Origin: Flagellimonas oceani
GTDB lineage: Bacteria; Bacteroidota; Bacteroidia; Flavobacteriales; Flavobacteriaceae
Length of the DNA: 64,000 bases
Reading direction: 5' to 3'
Assembly (NCBI RefSeq): GCF_011068285.1
Contig: NZ_CP049616.1
Span: 4,112,001 to 4,176,000 of the forward strand
Shown here: in pieces, positions 24,335 through 32,914 of the stretch
How the letters are laid out: each line of letters begins with the position of its first letter
How positions within the stretch are numbered: the first letter of the stretch is position 1
Notes under the pieces: model-generated
Database searches by the model: none
The model's input: the letters and a program-made list of their open reading frames with translations, nothing else
What the model was told of the DNA's origin: nothing
Translations under genes and position numbers: made by a program

Positions 24335-26545
24335 ATGAAACAGCTACTATTTTCACTTTCAATTCTTCTGGTCACTATAAGTTGCCATGGTCAGAATAAT
24401 CAAAAGTTTAATTTGGATTTTGAACAACATAATGAAGGTGCCGACCTTGCGGAAGATTGGTTCCAATGGGGCGACTATAAATTATCCATAGATACCCTGG
24501 CGTATTCGGGAAAGAAGGCAGGAAAAATTACATCTCTTGAAGGCGGTAACTTTGGAAGTATTGCATACATAATACCTGCTAAATATGAAGGCAAAAGCAT
24601 AAAGCTTGAAGGTTATATGCGAACCAAGGACGTCCAAAACGGTTTTGCAGGCTTGCTGATGAGAATAGATGGCGGCGGTTCTTACTTGGAATTTGATAAT
24701 ATGCAAAATCAAAATATAACGGGAACCAACGACTGGAAAAAATATACAATAAACCTCAATTATCCTGAAGGTGCTGAAATGATTTATGTTGCTGGTATAC
24801 TGGTAGGTAGAGGTGAGGCCTGGTTTGATGACTTTACAGTGACTATAGATGGTCAAAATGTACAAACCCTTAAACAAGCCAAAAGAAAACCGACCAAGGC
24901 ACAATTGGATAAGGAGTTTGATTCAGGATCATCGATCGAGTTGTCCGATATATCCTCCAAAGACATCCAAAACTTGGCCTTGTTGGGCAGAGTTTGGGGG
25001 TTTCTCAAATATCATCATCCAGAAATAGCCGCGGGAAATTATAATTGGGACTATGAACTCTTTCGGTTTTTGCCAAAATATATTCTAACCAAAAGCGAGG
25101 TAGAGAGAAATACTTTATTAATTGAATGGATTGATTCCTTGGGTGATTTGAAAGATTGTTCCAAATGTGAACCCACCAGTGAAGACGCGGTGATTCGCCC
25201 TGATCATAATTGGATTGAGGATCAAGATGCTCAACTCAAAGAAAAGTTACTGGATGTCTACAATAGCCGTTCCCAGGGAAAGCATTATTACATAGGGATG
25301 GCACCTGGCGTTCGTAATCCAATATTTAAAAATGAAGAGGCATACTATCTCATGCCTTTTCCCGATGATGGATACAGATTGCTTGCGCTATATAGATTTT
25401 GGAACATGATTCATTATTTTTTTCCATACAGGCATCTTACCGATAAGGATTGGAACACGGTACTCGGTGAATACATTCCAATCTTTCTAAATGCCAAAAA
25501 CGAACTCGAATATGAAATGGCGGCCATCCAGCTTATTGGGGATGTTCAAGATACACATGCCAATATATGGGAAGGTGCAGGCAAGCTAAATGCTTGGAAG
25601 GGGTCAAATTATCCCCCAGTTCATACTCGCTTCATTGAAAATCAATTAGTAGTAACGGATTTTTATAATGAGGAACATAGAGGTAAGGTTGGATTGGAAA
25701 TAGGAGACGTAATCACCGAGATCAATGACATACCCGTGGCCGAAATAGTGGAAGAGAAAGCTAAATATTATCCGGCTTCCAACTATCCTACAATGCTTAG
25801 GGATATCTCAATGGACCTTTTGCGCTCGAATTCCGATGAAATTGAAATAAAGGTACAATTAGGGGAAAATAAAGTAAAGATCAAGTCATTAAAACTATAC
25901 CCAAAAGATAGCCTTGACATATACCGATGGTATAGAAGAGATGATAGAAAATCTTTTAAATTGCTGGATAACAATATTGGCTATGTGACCTTACAAACCA
26001 TTAAGGATGAAGATATATCCGAAATTAAGAAGCAATTCAGAGACACAAAAGGTATAATCATGGACATCAGAAATTATCCTTCAAAGTTTGTCCCATTTGT
26101 ATTAGGAAGTTATTTTGTCTCTTCCGCTACGCCTTTTGTAAAGTTTACCCACGGGTCCGTAGACAATCCTGGTGAATTTACTTTTGAAAAAGAGTTGAAA
26201 ATTCCGAGTAAAGGAGATACATACCAAGGAAAATTAGTGGTTCTGGTCAATGAACTTACACAAAGTCAAGCTGAATATACTTCTATGGCTTTTAGGGCAG
26301 GAGACAATACCACCATAATTGGCAGTACAACGGCAGGAGCTGATGGTAACGTTTCCCCGCTATATTTGCCTGGCGGAATGAGAACCATGATTTCAGGAAT
26401 TGGGGTATATTACCCAAATGGAGAAGAGACGCAAAGAGTTGGTATTGTTCCGGACATAGAAGTCAAACCGACCATTTTAGGAATCAGGCAAGGCAAGGAT
26501 GAACTGCTGGAAAAAGCTATTGAAATAATCAAAAAAGAAGAATAA
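24335..26545 (+). CDS. S41-family (tail-specific/tricorn-like) peptidase lipoprotein
   Basis: 736 residues with a lipobox ending TISC (Cys17). Residues about 22-170 look like a carbohydrate-binding/jelly-roll module ('LEGYMRTKDVQNGFAGLLMRIDG'); a helical region follows ('GRVWGFLKYHHPEIAAGNYNWDYELFRFLP', typical of this subfamily), a PDZ-like segment (about 445-510; 'VGLEIGDVITEINDIPV') and the S41 domain (about 540-720) with 'GIIMDIRNYPS', 'LVVLVNELTQSQAEYTSMAF' (catalytic Ser within SQAE) and 'GSTTAGADGNVS'. Probably an outer-membrane or periplasmic protease. Third cargo gene of the island; its stop codon overlaps the third 16-mer. Confidence 0.9.
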   Translation: MKQLLFSLSILLVTISCHGQNNQKFNLDFEQHNEGADLAEDWFQWGDYKLSIDTLAYSGKKAGKITSLEGGNFGSIAYIIPAKYEGKSIKLEGYMRTKDVQNGFAGLLMRIDGGGSYLEFDNMQNQNITGTNDWKKYTINLNYPEGAEMIYVAGILVGRGEAWFDDFTVTIDGQNVQTLKQAKRKPTKAQLDKEFDSGSSIELSDISSKDIQNLALLGRVWGFLKYHHPEIAAGNYNWDYELFRFLPKYILTKSEVERNTLLIEWIDSLGDLKDCSKCEPTSEDAVIRPDHNWIEDQDAQLKEKLLDVYNSRSQGKHYYIGMAPGVRNPIFKNEEAYYLMPFPDDGYRLLALYRFWNMIHYFFPYRHLTDKDWNTVLGEYIPIFLNAKNELEYEMAAIQLIGDVQDTHANIWEGAGKLNAWKGSNYPPVHTRFIENQLVVTDFYNEEHRGKVGLEIGDVITEINDIPVAEIVEEKAKYYPASNYPTMLRDISMDLLRSNSDEIEIKVQLGENKVKIKSLKLYPKDSLDIYRWYRRDDRKSFKLLDNNIGYVTLQTIKDEDISEIKKQFRDTKGIIMDIRNYPSKFVPFVLGSYFVSSATPFVKFTHGSVDNPGEFTFEKELKIPSKGDTYQGKLVVLVNELTQSQAEYTSMAFRAGDNTTIIGSTTAGADGNVSPLYLPGGMRTMISGIGVYYPNGEETQRVGIVPDIEVKPTILGIRQGKDELLEKAIEIIKKEE

Positions 26546-26560
26546 GTTCAAATAAACGAT
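26545..26560 (+). repeat. Island 16-mer, copy 3
   Basis: AGTTCAAATAAACGAT starting at the last base of the peptidase stop codon; followed by the AT hairpin GATTTA/TAAATC (26568-26583). Confidence 0.7.
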
Positions 26561-26635
26561 AGACTTTGATTTATAATTAAATCATTTACAACGGTTTGGT
26601 TATATTTTAAATGACGAAAGTCAAATTGACTTTAA

Positions 26636-26659
26636 GAGTTCACAAACCGTCAACATTTT
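26636..26659 (+). repeat. Right internal end repeat of the island (arm-site candidate)
   Basis: Same 24-base word as 19293-19316, one mismatch, about 50 bases inside attR. The inverted 14-mer partner of 19379-19392 is at 26613-26626. Confidence 0.7.
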
Positions 26660-26706
26660 GAAAAAAGTGAAAACCCCAATAAAAATTGGAGTCCATGGAA
26701 AACGTT

Positions 26707-26729
26707 GATTCATGCCGGGGCTACTTTTT
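26707..26729 (+). repeat. Right attachment site (attR)
   Basis: Copy of the tRNA-Arg 3' end (see 19176-19198): the sequence from the T-loop to the T-run, one mismatch. No rest of a tRNA is present here. Confidence 0.85.
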
Positions 26730-26789
26730 TAAGATTTATTCCTTTTTTCCCATTCACAGGATAGATACAATCTTCTTATTGGACCTCAA

Positions 26790-26823
26790 AAAAAAACCCC
26801 GGCGATAACCGGGGATTTTTTTT
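26790..26823. terminator. Bidirectional terminator at the end of the Xus-like locus
   Basis: CCCCGG/CCGGGG stem (26797-26802 with 26809-26814), 6-base loop, A-run before and T-run after, so it works on both strands; it lies 17 bases beyond the DUF2271 gene stop. Confidence 0.85.
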
Positions 26824-26839
26824 ATGTTCCATAGTATGA

Positions 26840-27337
26840 TCAATTTGGAGCTATTCGTATATAGCGTATATATCCTTTTCCTTCGGCCTTTCCTGGAATG
26901 GAAGAGGAACTAAGGTCTATCTCGGAATCAACGGTATAATATTCTTGGTTTTCCACGGCGGATTCGAACCGTATCTTGTAACCCTTGTCGATTACCGATG
27001 AATCCACGGTCAAAGTGATTAGGTTTCTTTCACCATTTCCAACGGTTGCCCCTGTAATGGCATCGATCTTTTCGTTTGTACCATGGCTGAAGCCCCACCA
27101 TTCTTTAAGGTCGGGAAACCATTCGGGGTCATCCCCCTGCATATAAAGGGTTTTGACATAGGAGCCATCGCCATCTATTAAGGAGACGACCACGTATGCC
27201 CTTTCACCGGAATAGTTGGCCATTTGTATCATACATTTATACGATACGGGTGATGGTGCCTGTTCAAAAGCAGATGAACCAAAAACCATTAGGGCCAGAG
27301 TAAGAACGGATAATGTTTTAGATATAATTTTCTTCAT
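26840..27337 (-). CDS. DUF2271-family secreted protein
   Basis: 165 residues with a signal peptide (1-24). 'AYVVVSLIDGDGSYVKTLYMQGDDPEWFPDLKEWW' region and 'DAITGATVGNGER' are typical of DUF2271 proteins, small periplasmic beta-sandwich (FlgD-Ig-like) proteins often encoded near PepSY and iron- or haem-uptake genes. The function is not established. Last gene of the four-gene minus-strand run that starts with the TonB receptor; 10 bases after the ankyrin gene. Confidence 0.8.
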   Translation of the reverse strand: MKKIISKTLSVLTLALMVFGSSAFEQAPSPVSYKCMIQMANYSGERAYVVVSLIDGDGSYVKTLYMQGDDPEWFPDLKEWWGFSHGTNEKIDAITGATVGNGERNLITLTVDSSVIDKGYKIRFESAVENQEYYTVDSEIDLSSSSIPGKAEGKGYIRYIRIAPN

Positions 27338-27347
27338 TTGTCCCTAG

Positions 27348-28853
27348 TTAATTCAAAAAATCTAAATTGACGTTGTTTTGCTTTAATAACTCATTTTCTA
27401 CCGCTAGATCATAAGGTGTTTCACCAAATTCGGTCATGGATTTGGTATCTGCTCCGTTAGCAATCAAGTACTTAAGCATGTCGGCATTATTGGATTTCAT
27501 TGCGGCGTAGTGCAGAACCGTGTTTCCTTGGCTATCCTTTGCGTTGATGTCCGCTCCAAAAGCTGAAACACTTTTAAGGAGTCCCAAATCGTTTTTGGCA
27601 ACGGCCAAATGCCAAACGGTACTCTTGTCCGGTTGGGTTTGCTTAAAATCAAAGCCTTTTTTGCGCAATGCGGCCACTTTTTCATCAAAATCACGGGGAT
27701 TGCCACGGGTGGCGAAAAGGTAGTAGGCCAAATTGTTTCCGTCCTTGTCCAAAACATCGGTCTTGGCCCCTTGGGAAATCAAGTAATTTACTACCTCTCC
27801 GCTGTTGTTCTGAAGGGCAAGGGCCAAGGCAGAATGGCCTTCCTTGTTGGTATGGTTGATATTCTTTGTTTTTTCGGCCAAATACTTCACTACCTCCAGT
27901 TTATTTCGTGTGGCTGCGTTCAACAATGGTGTGTTACCATCTTTGTCGGCAGCGTTGGGGTCAACCCCCTTACCAATAAAGTAATCGTAGATGGCCAGAT
28001 GATCAGAAGAACGTGAAATGTTGTGCAATGGCGTGGTTCCATCTGTTGATGTAATATTGGCATCCAGCCCCAATCCTTCCAAGTATTCAAAAACTTCCAG
28101 ACCGTTGCTGCTCCCTCTTCCGCCCCTGCTGGCAAAAAGAATGGCATTTTCGTTGGTTTTCGGGTTTTTTTCAGTGGAAACGCCTCGGTCCGCCAACGCT
28201 TTGAGGACATCAATATTTCCACCTTGTGCCGCTATGTTAAAGATTCCATTTCCGTGGCCGTCCGTTGTGTTAAGATTTAGCCCTTTGCTCACGAAATAGT
28301 CGATAAGGTCCAAATCTTTAACTCTTGGAGCTGCCACCAAAAGTACATTTCGGCCATCGTGGTCTTTTTCGTTTTTTAGGTCTGCTCCGTTTTTAATAAG
28401 AAAATCATAGATTTTAGGGTCGGTTTGGCCCGTAGCTGCGGTAAATTGCGTCAAAGAGTACCCGTGGGAGTCTTTTAGGTCCGTTTTGGCACCTTTTTCG
28501 ACCAAGTATTGCATCACTTCAAGATCTCCTCGGGAGGCTGCCCAAAAAATATAGGTTCTTGAGTCGTGCGTGCGTTTGTTCACATCGTTTCCTTTTTCTA
28601 TAAGATGATTTATGGTTGCCACAGGGTTGCCTCCGAAAATGGCGAAGGTCGTTGGGTCGAACCCACCTCTGTTGGCTTCGGTAATGGAATATCCTTCGGC
28701 AATCTTGGCATCAATATCGGCAAGGCTGGGTTGTGAGGCCCAGTAATCCCTGTCCATAAATGGATTTTCAGAACCACCCTGAGCCGTTGTAACGGCGGTG
28801 GTAAGCACGGTAATAATACCGAAAAGAACTGATTTTATCGTTTTTGCCTTCAT
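27348..28853 (-). CDS. Secreted ankyrin-repeat protein
   Basis: 501 residues with a signal peptide (1-24, ending TTAQ). From about residue 60 to the end there are roughly 12 ankyrin repeats, recognisable by recurring 'G-x-T-x-L-x-x-A' and 'L-x-x-G-A-D/K' steps (e.g. 'DGTTPLHNISRSSDH', 'KDGNTPLLNAATRNKLEVVKYL', 'QGNTVLHYAAMKSNNADML'). A binding scaffold rather than an enzyme. In the same run as a DUF4374 lipoprotein and TonB receptor, so a part in iron-complex handling in the periplasm is possible (inference). Confidence 0.9.
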   Translation of the reverse strand: MKAKTIKSVLFGIITVLTTAVTTAQGGSENPFMDRDYWASQPSLADIDAKIAEGYSITEANRGGFDPTTFAIFGGNPVATINHLIEKGNDVNKRTHDSRTYIFWAASRGDLEVMQYLVEKGAKTDLKDSHGYSLTQFTAATGQTDPKIYDFLIKNGADLKNEKDHDGRNVLLVAAPRVKDLDLIDYFVSKGLNLNTTDGHGNGIFNIAAQGGNIDVLKALADRGVSTEKNPKTNENAILFASRGGRGSSNGLEVFEYLEGLGLDANITSTDGTTPLHNISRSSDHLAIYDYFIGKGVDPNAADKDGNTPLLNAATRNKLEVVKYLAEKTKNINHTNKEGHSALALALQNNSGEVVNYLISQGAKTDVLDKDGNNLAYYLFATRGNPRDFDEKVAALRKKGFDFKQTQPDKSTVWHLAVAKNDLGLLKSVSAFGADINAKDSQGNTVLHYAAMKSNNADMLKYLIANGADTKSMTEFGETPYDLAVENELLKQNNVNLDFLN

Positions 28854-28985
28854 TTTTGTTGGGTTCTTTTGAGTGAACTATATTTTCTTGATTCACTATT
28901 TTAAATTAGTCTTAATACGAAGGTAAGAAATCCGCGAGAAATGTTGTTCACGCGGATTTTTACAATCATAAATTCATGGAAGGCA

Positions 28986-30350
28986 TTAAAAAGTTCCGAT
29001 AAAGTGGCTTCCTTCCACATTGATTAATTCAGCACCTTTGGTCACGTCCCCGGTTTCCGTGTCGATTACGTAAATGTTTCCGTTTTCCCCAACAGGAGCT
29101 TGGGTTACATAGATTTCTGTACCATCAACGGCAAAACCTTGGTATTGGAAGAGGTAAAAATCAGGGTCATAAGGAATTTCGGTGATTTGCTGAGCGGTCT
29201 GCGCTTCCAAATCCACTAATGCAAAGAATCCCTGCGCCCCTGCAACTCCTTCGGCCGAGCCATTATGACGGTAGGCCAAAACAGCTTTTCCATTGGCCGC
29301 TGGTCTCCAGGCAAGGATATATGCTCCTTCCACGCCCAACGCTTCGTCAAGATTAAAATCGTAGGTGTCGTCGTATTCGTTGTCGGCATCTATTTTTAGG
29401 ATGTGGGAACCTTCGGGGTCTCCTTGGTTGGCCTGATAAACACTTCCGTTGTACAAGAAGGCATTGATGCTTCGGTAACCGTTGGTATTTCCGTGCCCGA
29501 CTGTGGAAGTGATTACAGATGGGTTCAACAGTGATGGATAGTCCAATACTATGGTCTTGGAGCCCAAAATTTCGTAATCGCTATCCCTTTCTGCGGTTTC
29601 AGGATCTACCTTGCTCAAACGGGCTCCGATATATAGTTTGTCCCCCGCTTCGTTCAGTACGGGCATATCGATTCTGGAAATGTAGTAACCGTTGGCCTCT
29701 TCTTCGGCACTTAAAGCGATGCTGTGCTCTTGAAATTCGTTGATCTGTGAATTTTCCAAGTCCAAGGTCAAAACTCCCATTGTGGCCTCGGTGCGTAGGT
29801 AATTGTCGTTTTCATCGAATTGATTTTCTGTGGAAACATACACGGCCGACCCCGTTTTATCCCCATCGAACAACTTGATCCATCTAGGGGCAGAGCCTAC
29901 GTATGGTGCAATGCTGATCTCGGTTCCTGTTTGGGTAAAGTCCTGTCCGCCATCAACGGTATACTTGGTGTAATTTCCGCCGGTGTCCCCAGCATAGCTG
30001 ATGTTGAAGATTGTGTTGCCATCCTCTGAGGCTTGCAATCTGGCCGTTCTGTTCGATGGAACTATAAAACCATTATCAAAAGGTTCCACGGATACGGTAG
30101 GGTCTTTGGCATCTTCACTGCTAATGGCATAGATCAATGTACCGCCATTGCCGTCTCCCGGATTTTCTCCCATTCGGGCCGCGGCCACGGTGATCCATCT
30201 TGTATCTTCCACGGGTTCACCGTCTCCATCACCATCACCATCGGTGGGAGGGGGGGTGCCCCCATTGTCGTCGCTACTACAAGAGGAAATAAGTGCTACT
30301 ACCATAAGGATAGAGGCGAAAAATTTAATATTCAAAAAGTTACGTTTCAT
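28986..30350 (-). CDS. DUF4374 beta-propeller lipoprotein (XusB-like)
   Basis: 454 residues, lipobox LISSC (Cys24), then a Gly-Asp-rich linker ('DGDGDGDGEP') and a DUF4374-type beta-propeller with repeated short blades ('TLIYAISSEDAKDP', 'GVLTLDLENSQI', 'VDGTEIYVTQAP', 'GNIYVIDTETGDV'). In Bacteroides thetaiotaomicron the XusB lipoprotein, which captures siderophores, is of this family and is encoded next to its TonB receptor as here. That assignment is by family and context. The gene starts 20 bases after the receptor stop. Confidence 0.82.
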   Translation of the reverse strand: MKRNFLNIKFFASILMVVALISSCSSDDNGGTPPPTDGDGDGDGEPVEDTRWITVAAARMGENPGDGNGGTLIYAISSEDAKDPTVSVEPFDNGFIVPSNRTARLQASEDGNTIFNISYAGDTGGNYTKYTVDGGQDFTQTGTEISIAPYVGSAPRWIKLFDGDKTGSAVYVSTENQFDENDNYLRTEATMGVLTLDLENSQINEFQEHSIALSAEEEANGYYISRIDMPVLNEAGDKLYIGARLSKVDPETAERDSDYEILGSKTIVLDYPSLLNPSVITSTVGHGNTNGYRSINAFLYNGSVYQANQGDPEGSHILKIDADNEYDDTYDFNLDEALGVEGAYILAWRPAANGKAVLAYRHNGSAEGVAGAQGFFALVDLEAQTAQQITEIPYDPDFYLFQYQGFAVDGTEIYVTQAPVGENGNIYVIDTETGDVTKGAELINVEGSHFIGTF

Positions 30351-30370
30351 TTTAAATGATATTTAAGTAA

Positions 30371-32788
30371 TTAAATAGAATTGATTATGTAGTTTAATTT
30401 TAGATAGAAAGCCCTTCCCGGCTTTTGTACCGATAGATTATCATAGACAGGTTTGTCGAATATGTTCTTCACATCAAAGCTCATTATGAACTTGTTGTTG
30501 GGAAAGGTGTAACTAAGACCAATGTCCTGGGCCAATTGCTCCGGGACTTTAAAAAAGTCATCTCCCACGGTGTTGGAGCCCTGCGGAACCAAGTATGAAA
30601 ACTCTCCGGTGAAATACATGGTATAGAAGAGGTTCAATCTGGAATTTTTTTGTATCAAATCTTTGAACGAGTATCTGGCACTTGCGTTCATGGTGAAGAA
30701 CGGCGTGTTGGGCACATCGATTTCCACTCCTCTGTTTTCAACGGTCAAATCAAAACGGGAAATATTGAAGTTGACCCCAAAATTATTGTCGTAGGTATAA
30801 TCAAATTGGGCATCAAAACCTTTTGAGGTACCGCTCCCCTGATTTACATAAAGAATGAGTTCGTCGTCCACATTAAGGGATGTTTCAATGGGCAAACCGA
30901 TCCTATCCTTAATGTTTCTTGTGAAAAAGTTCGTCGAAACACTAAAATCGTGCTTTTTAAAGGAGAACGTTCCAAGGCGGAACCCTAGATTGTAATTATT
31001 GCTCTGCTCTGGGTTAATGCTTGCATTGGCCACTACGTTGTCCCCGTCGTTACCAAAAATTTCCGTTTCGTTGGGAAGGCGAACGGCTTTCTCTGCCGAT
31101 GTCAAAAGTGTGATGTTTGGCAAAATTGCATAGGACAAAGCAAAACCGTACCCATCGTAATCTTTGTTGCTGCTCACCACCTCGTCCACAACCTGATTGT
31201 TTCCGTTCGCATCGGTTTCAATCGCGGGATCCACACTGATTGTTTTTTGCTGATAGTGCTTGCCGAACAGGCTGGTCTTCAAACGGTTTTTAAAGGCGGA
31301 TAATTCATAGGTCAAGGAAAAAATGTTCTTGCGCAGGTCGCGGGTTCCCGTAAATGTGTTTTCCAAGACGGACCGTAGTTCGTCGCTATCTTCCCGGTCT
31401 ATACTACTGAAAACGTGGTTAAACAAAAATTTGTGGTTGTTGTTGATGGAGTAGGACAGCCCGGAACGTATGGATGCCACATTTCGTTTGATCTTTGCCA
31501 AGGTAGGACCTCCTTCTTGCTGTGACCCCCACGAATATTGGTATTCATCTCCCCTAAAATCAATGGCCCGTTCCCCGTTCCAGCTATAGGCCCATGGCAC
31601 GGTATCGTTCACGGCCCGGTTCCGTTTTCCGTATAAACCATGTACATTCAGGTCCAGACCTTTGGTGAACAAATCGGTTTTTTGATACGTGAGGTTGCCC
31701 AACAGGGCATCGGATTCCAAAAACCTGTCTTTATAGGGCGTAATGGTCATAAAGGCCCCATGCTGCACTTCTTTGTAATCATCGGAACCCGTGACCCCTA
31801 CAAAAAATTGGTCTGCCCATTTTACATCGGTAAAGCCGACCTGTGCCATTCCTCCGGTAGACCTGTAGGCATCGTTGAATCGTCTGGCGGTAATCGGCGT
31901 CTGTACGCCACCAATACCCGTTACGACGACACTTCGGCCCGAAACTTTGTAATCATTGTCGGAGTAATTATGAAAAAGAGAGGCTTTTACGGTAAAACCG
32001 GAATCATCAAAGCGGTAGGTTCCATTTACATTGGCCTGAAATGTGTTAAATGATCCATAGGAAACGGAAGCATTAAAATTGGTACTTGCTTCTTGATGCA
32101 ATTGGATGTTGATAGCACCTCCCAGTGCGTCATCTGCCAAGTGACCCGGAACCACGCCCTTGTACACTTCGATTCGCTTGATCATGGAAGGAGGGATGCT
32201 GTTCAGGTTGAACGAAGACCCGTAGGTTGAGATGGGTATGCCATCAATAAAAATACGGACGGCGCTACCGGATAAACCGTTCAACGAATATTCCACGTTG
32301 GAGCCCAGCCCTCCATTTTGGCGTATTTTGACCCCGACAGTGGTGTTCAACAACTCGTTGGCCTGTATATTCCGTAGGCTGGCTTCCTTGGTTTCTACGG
32401 CATTTACGGCAAAACCTTCGGTTTCCAGTACCGTTTTTTTGGATTTGCCGTTGACGGTGACCTCGTCCAGATTCTCGGTATTTTCCTTTAGGGTAAAATC
32501 AAGCCTTGCCCTATTGTTGCCGGGACTGGTCTCCACGGTCTTGGATGTTTTTACATAACCGATAAAAGTAACGGTAACGGTATATTGGCCATAAGGAACA
32601 TTCATTTGGAAATTTCCTTGTTCATCGGTCAAAGTTCCAGTTCTTGTTCCTTTGATCACCACTGTGGCGTATGACAATGGGCTGCCATCCACAGAAGTTA
32701 TTCTACCAAAAATAGAGCTCTCTTTGGTGCTTTGAGCCTGTATTGGTGCAACAATCAAAAAGAAAATCACTACAAGGTATTTGGCCAT
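30371..32788 (-). CDS. TonB-dependent receptor, siderophore/iron-complex type (XusA-like)
   Basis: 805 residues: signal peptide (1-18), carboxypeptidase-regulatory-like domain (about 24-108; 'SIFGRITSVDGSPLSYATVVIKG'), TonB box and plug (about 110-235; 'ETKEASLRNIQANELLNTTVGVKIRQNGGLG', 'EVYKGVVPGHLADDALGGAINI') and a 22-strand-type barrel to the C-terminus. It is shorter than SusC proteins and has no SusD partner; the DUF4374 lipoprotein fills that place. With the divergent PchR-like AraC regulator this points to a siderophore or other iron complex as cargo. Confidence 0.92.
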   Translation of the reverse strand: MAKYLVVIFFLIVAPIQAQSTKESSIFGRITSVDGSPLSYATVVIKGTRTGTLTDEQGNFQMNVPYGQYTVTVTFIGYVKTSKTVETSPGNNRARLDFTLKENTENLDEVTVNGKSKKTVLETEGFAVNAVETKEASLRNIQANELLNTTVGVKIRQNGGLGSNVEYSLNGLSGSAVRIFIDGIPISTYGSSFNLNSIPPSMIKRIEVYKGVVPGHLADDALGGAINIQLHQEASTNFNASVSYGSFNTFQANVNGTYRFDDSGFTVKASLFHNYSDNDYKVSGRSVVVTGIGGVQTPITARRFNDAYRSTGGMAQVGFTDVKWADQFFVGVTGSDDYKEVQHGAFMTITPYKDRFLESDALLGNLTYQKTDLFTKGLDLNVHGLYGKRNRAVNDTVPWAYSWNGERAIDFRGDEYQYSWGSQQEGGPTLAKIKRNVASIRSGLSYSINNNHKFLFNHVFSSIDREDSDELRSVLENTFTGTRDLRKNIFSLTYELSAFKNRLKTSLFGKHYQQKTISVDPAIETDANGNNQVVDEVVSSNKDYDGYGFALSYAILPNITLLTSAEKAVRLPNETEIFGNDGDNVVANASINPEQSNNYNLGFRLGTFSFKKHDFSVSTNFFTRNIKDRIGLPIETSLNVDDELILYVNQGSGTSKGFDAQFDYTYDNNFGVNFNISRFDLTVENRGVEIDVPNTPFFTMNASARYSFKDLIQKNSRLNLFYTMYFTGEFSYLVPQGSNTVGDDFFKVPEQLAQDIGLSYTFPNNKFIMSFDVKNIFDKPVYDNLSVQKPGRAFYLKLNYIINSI

Positions 32789-32838
32789 TCCAATAGTAAA
32801 AAGGGTTACAATTTTTATTAAGATTTAATCTAAATAAA

Positions 32839-32911
32839 CTAGATTTGCAAATCTAGAGCAGTAGTGGTTGGTTGAGTACCGCAAAAGGAATTTTTAAGTA
32901 CGCAAAAGGAA
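32839..32911. promoter_or_regulatory. Divergent control region: perfect palindrome and 21-bp-spaced direct repeats (AraC operator candidate)
   Basis: An 18-bp perfect palindrome CTAGATTTGCAAATCTAG lies at 32839-32856. Two copies of CGCAAAAGGAA begin at 32880 and 32901, 21 bases apart, both preceded by AGTAC; the second overlaps the ribosome-binding region of the AraC gene (ATG 32915). Same-face direct repeats are what AraC proteins usually bind. Confidence 0.6.
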
Positions 32912-32914
32912 GTA

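Larger units (their letters stand above)
19182..26729. mobile_element. Integrative island of ~7.5 kb in tRNA-Arg(CCT)
   Basis: Bounded by near-identical direct repeats at the tRNA 3' end and at 26707-26729. It carries a tyrosine integrase next to the tRNA, a serine recombinase, and three cargo genes (alpha/beta hydrolase-TPR, DinB-like, S41 peptidase). Base composition is more AT-rich than the flanks. End-proximal repeats (19293-19316 with 26636-26659, and an inverted 14-mer 19379-19392 with 26613-26626) look like recombinase arm sites. No transfer or replication genes are seen, so it is mobilised in trans or stranded (inference). Confidence 0.82.

Noticed and set aside
23367..26560. Integron attC sites after the cargo genes
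   Set aside because: The 16-mer does not contain the GTTRRRY/RYYYAAC core pair and there is no IntI-type integrase; the cassette-like pattern is reported, not the integron.
26713..26729. A second tRNA gene or tRNA fragment gene at the right island end
   Set aside because: Only the last bases of the tRNA plus the following T-run are present; no D or anticodon arm can be formed. It is attR.
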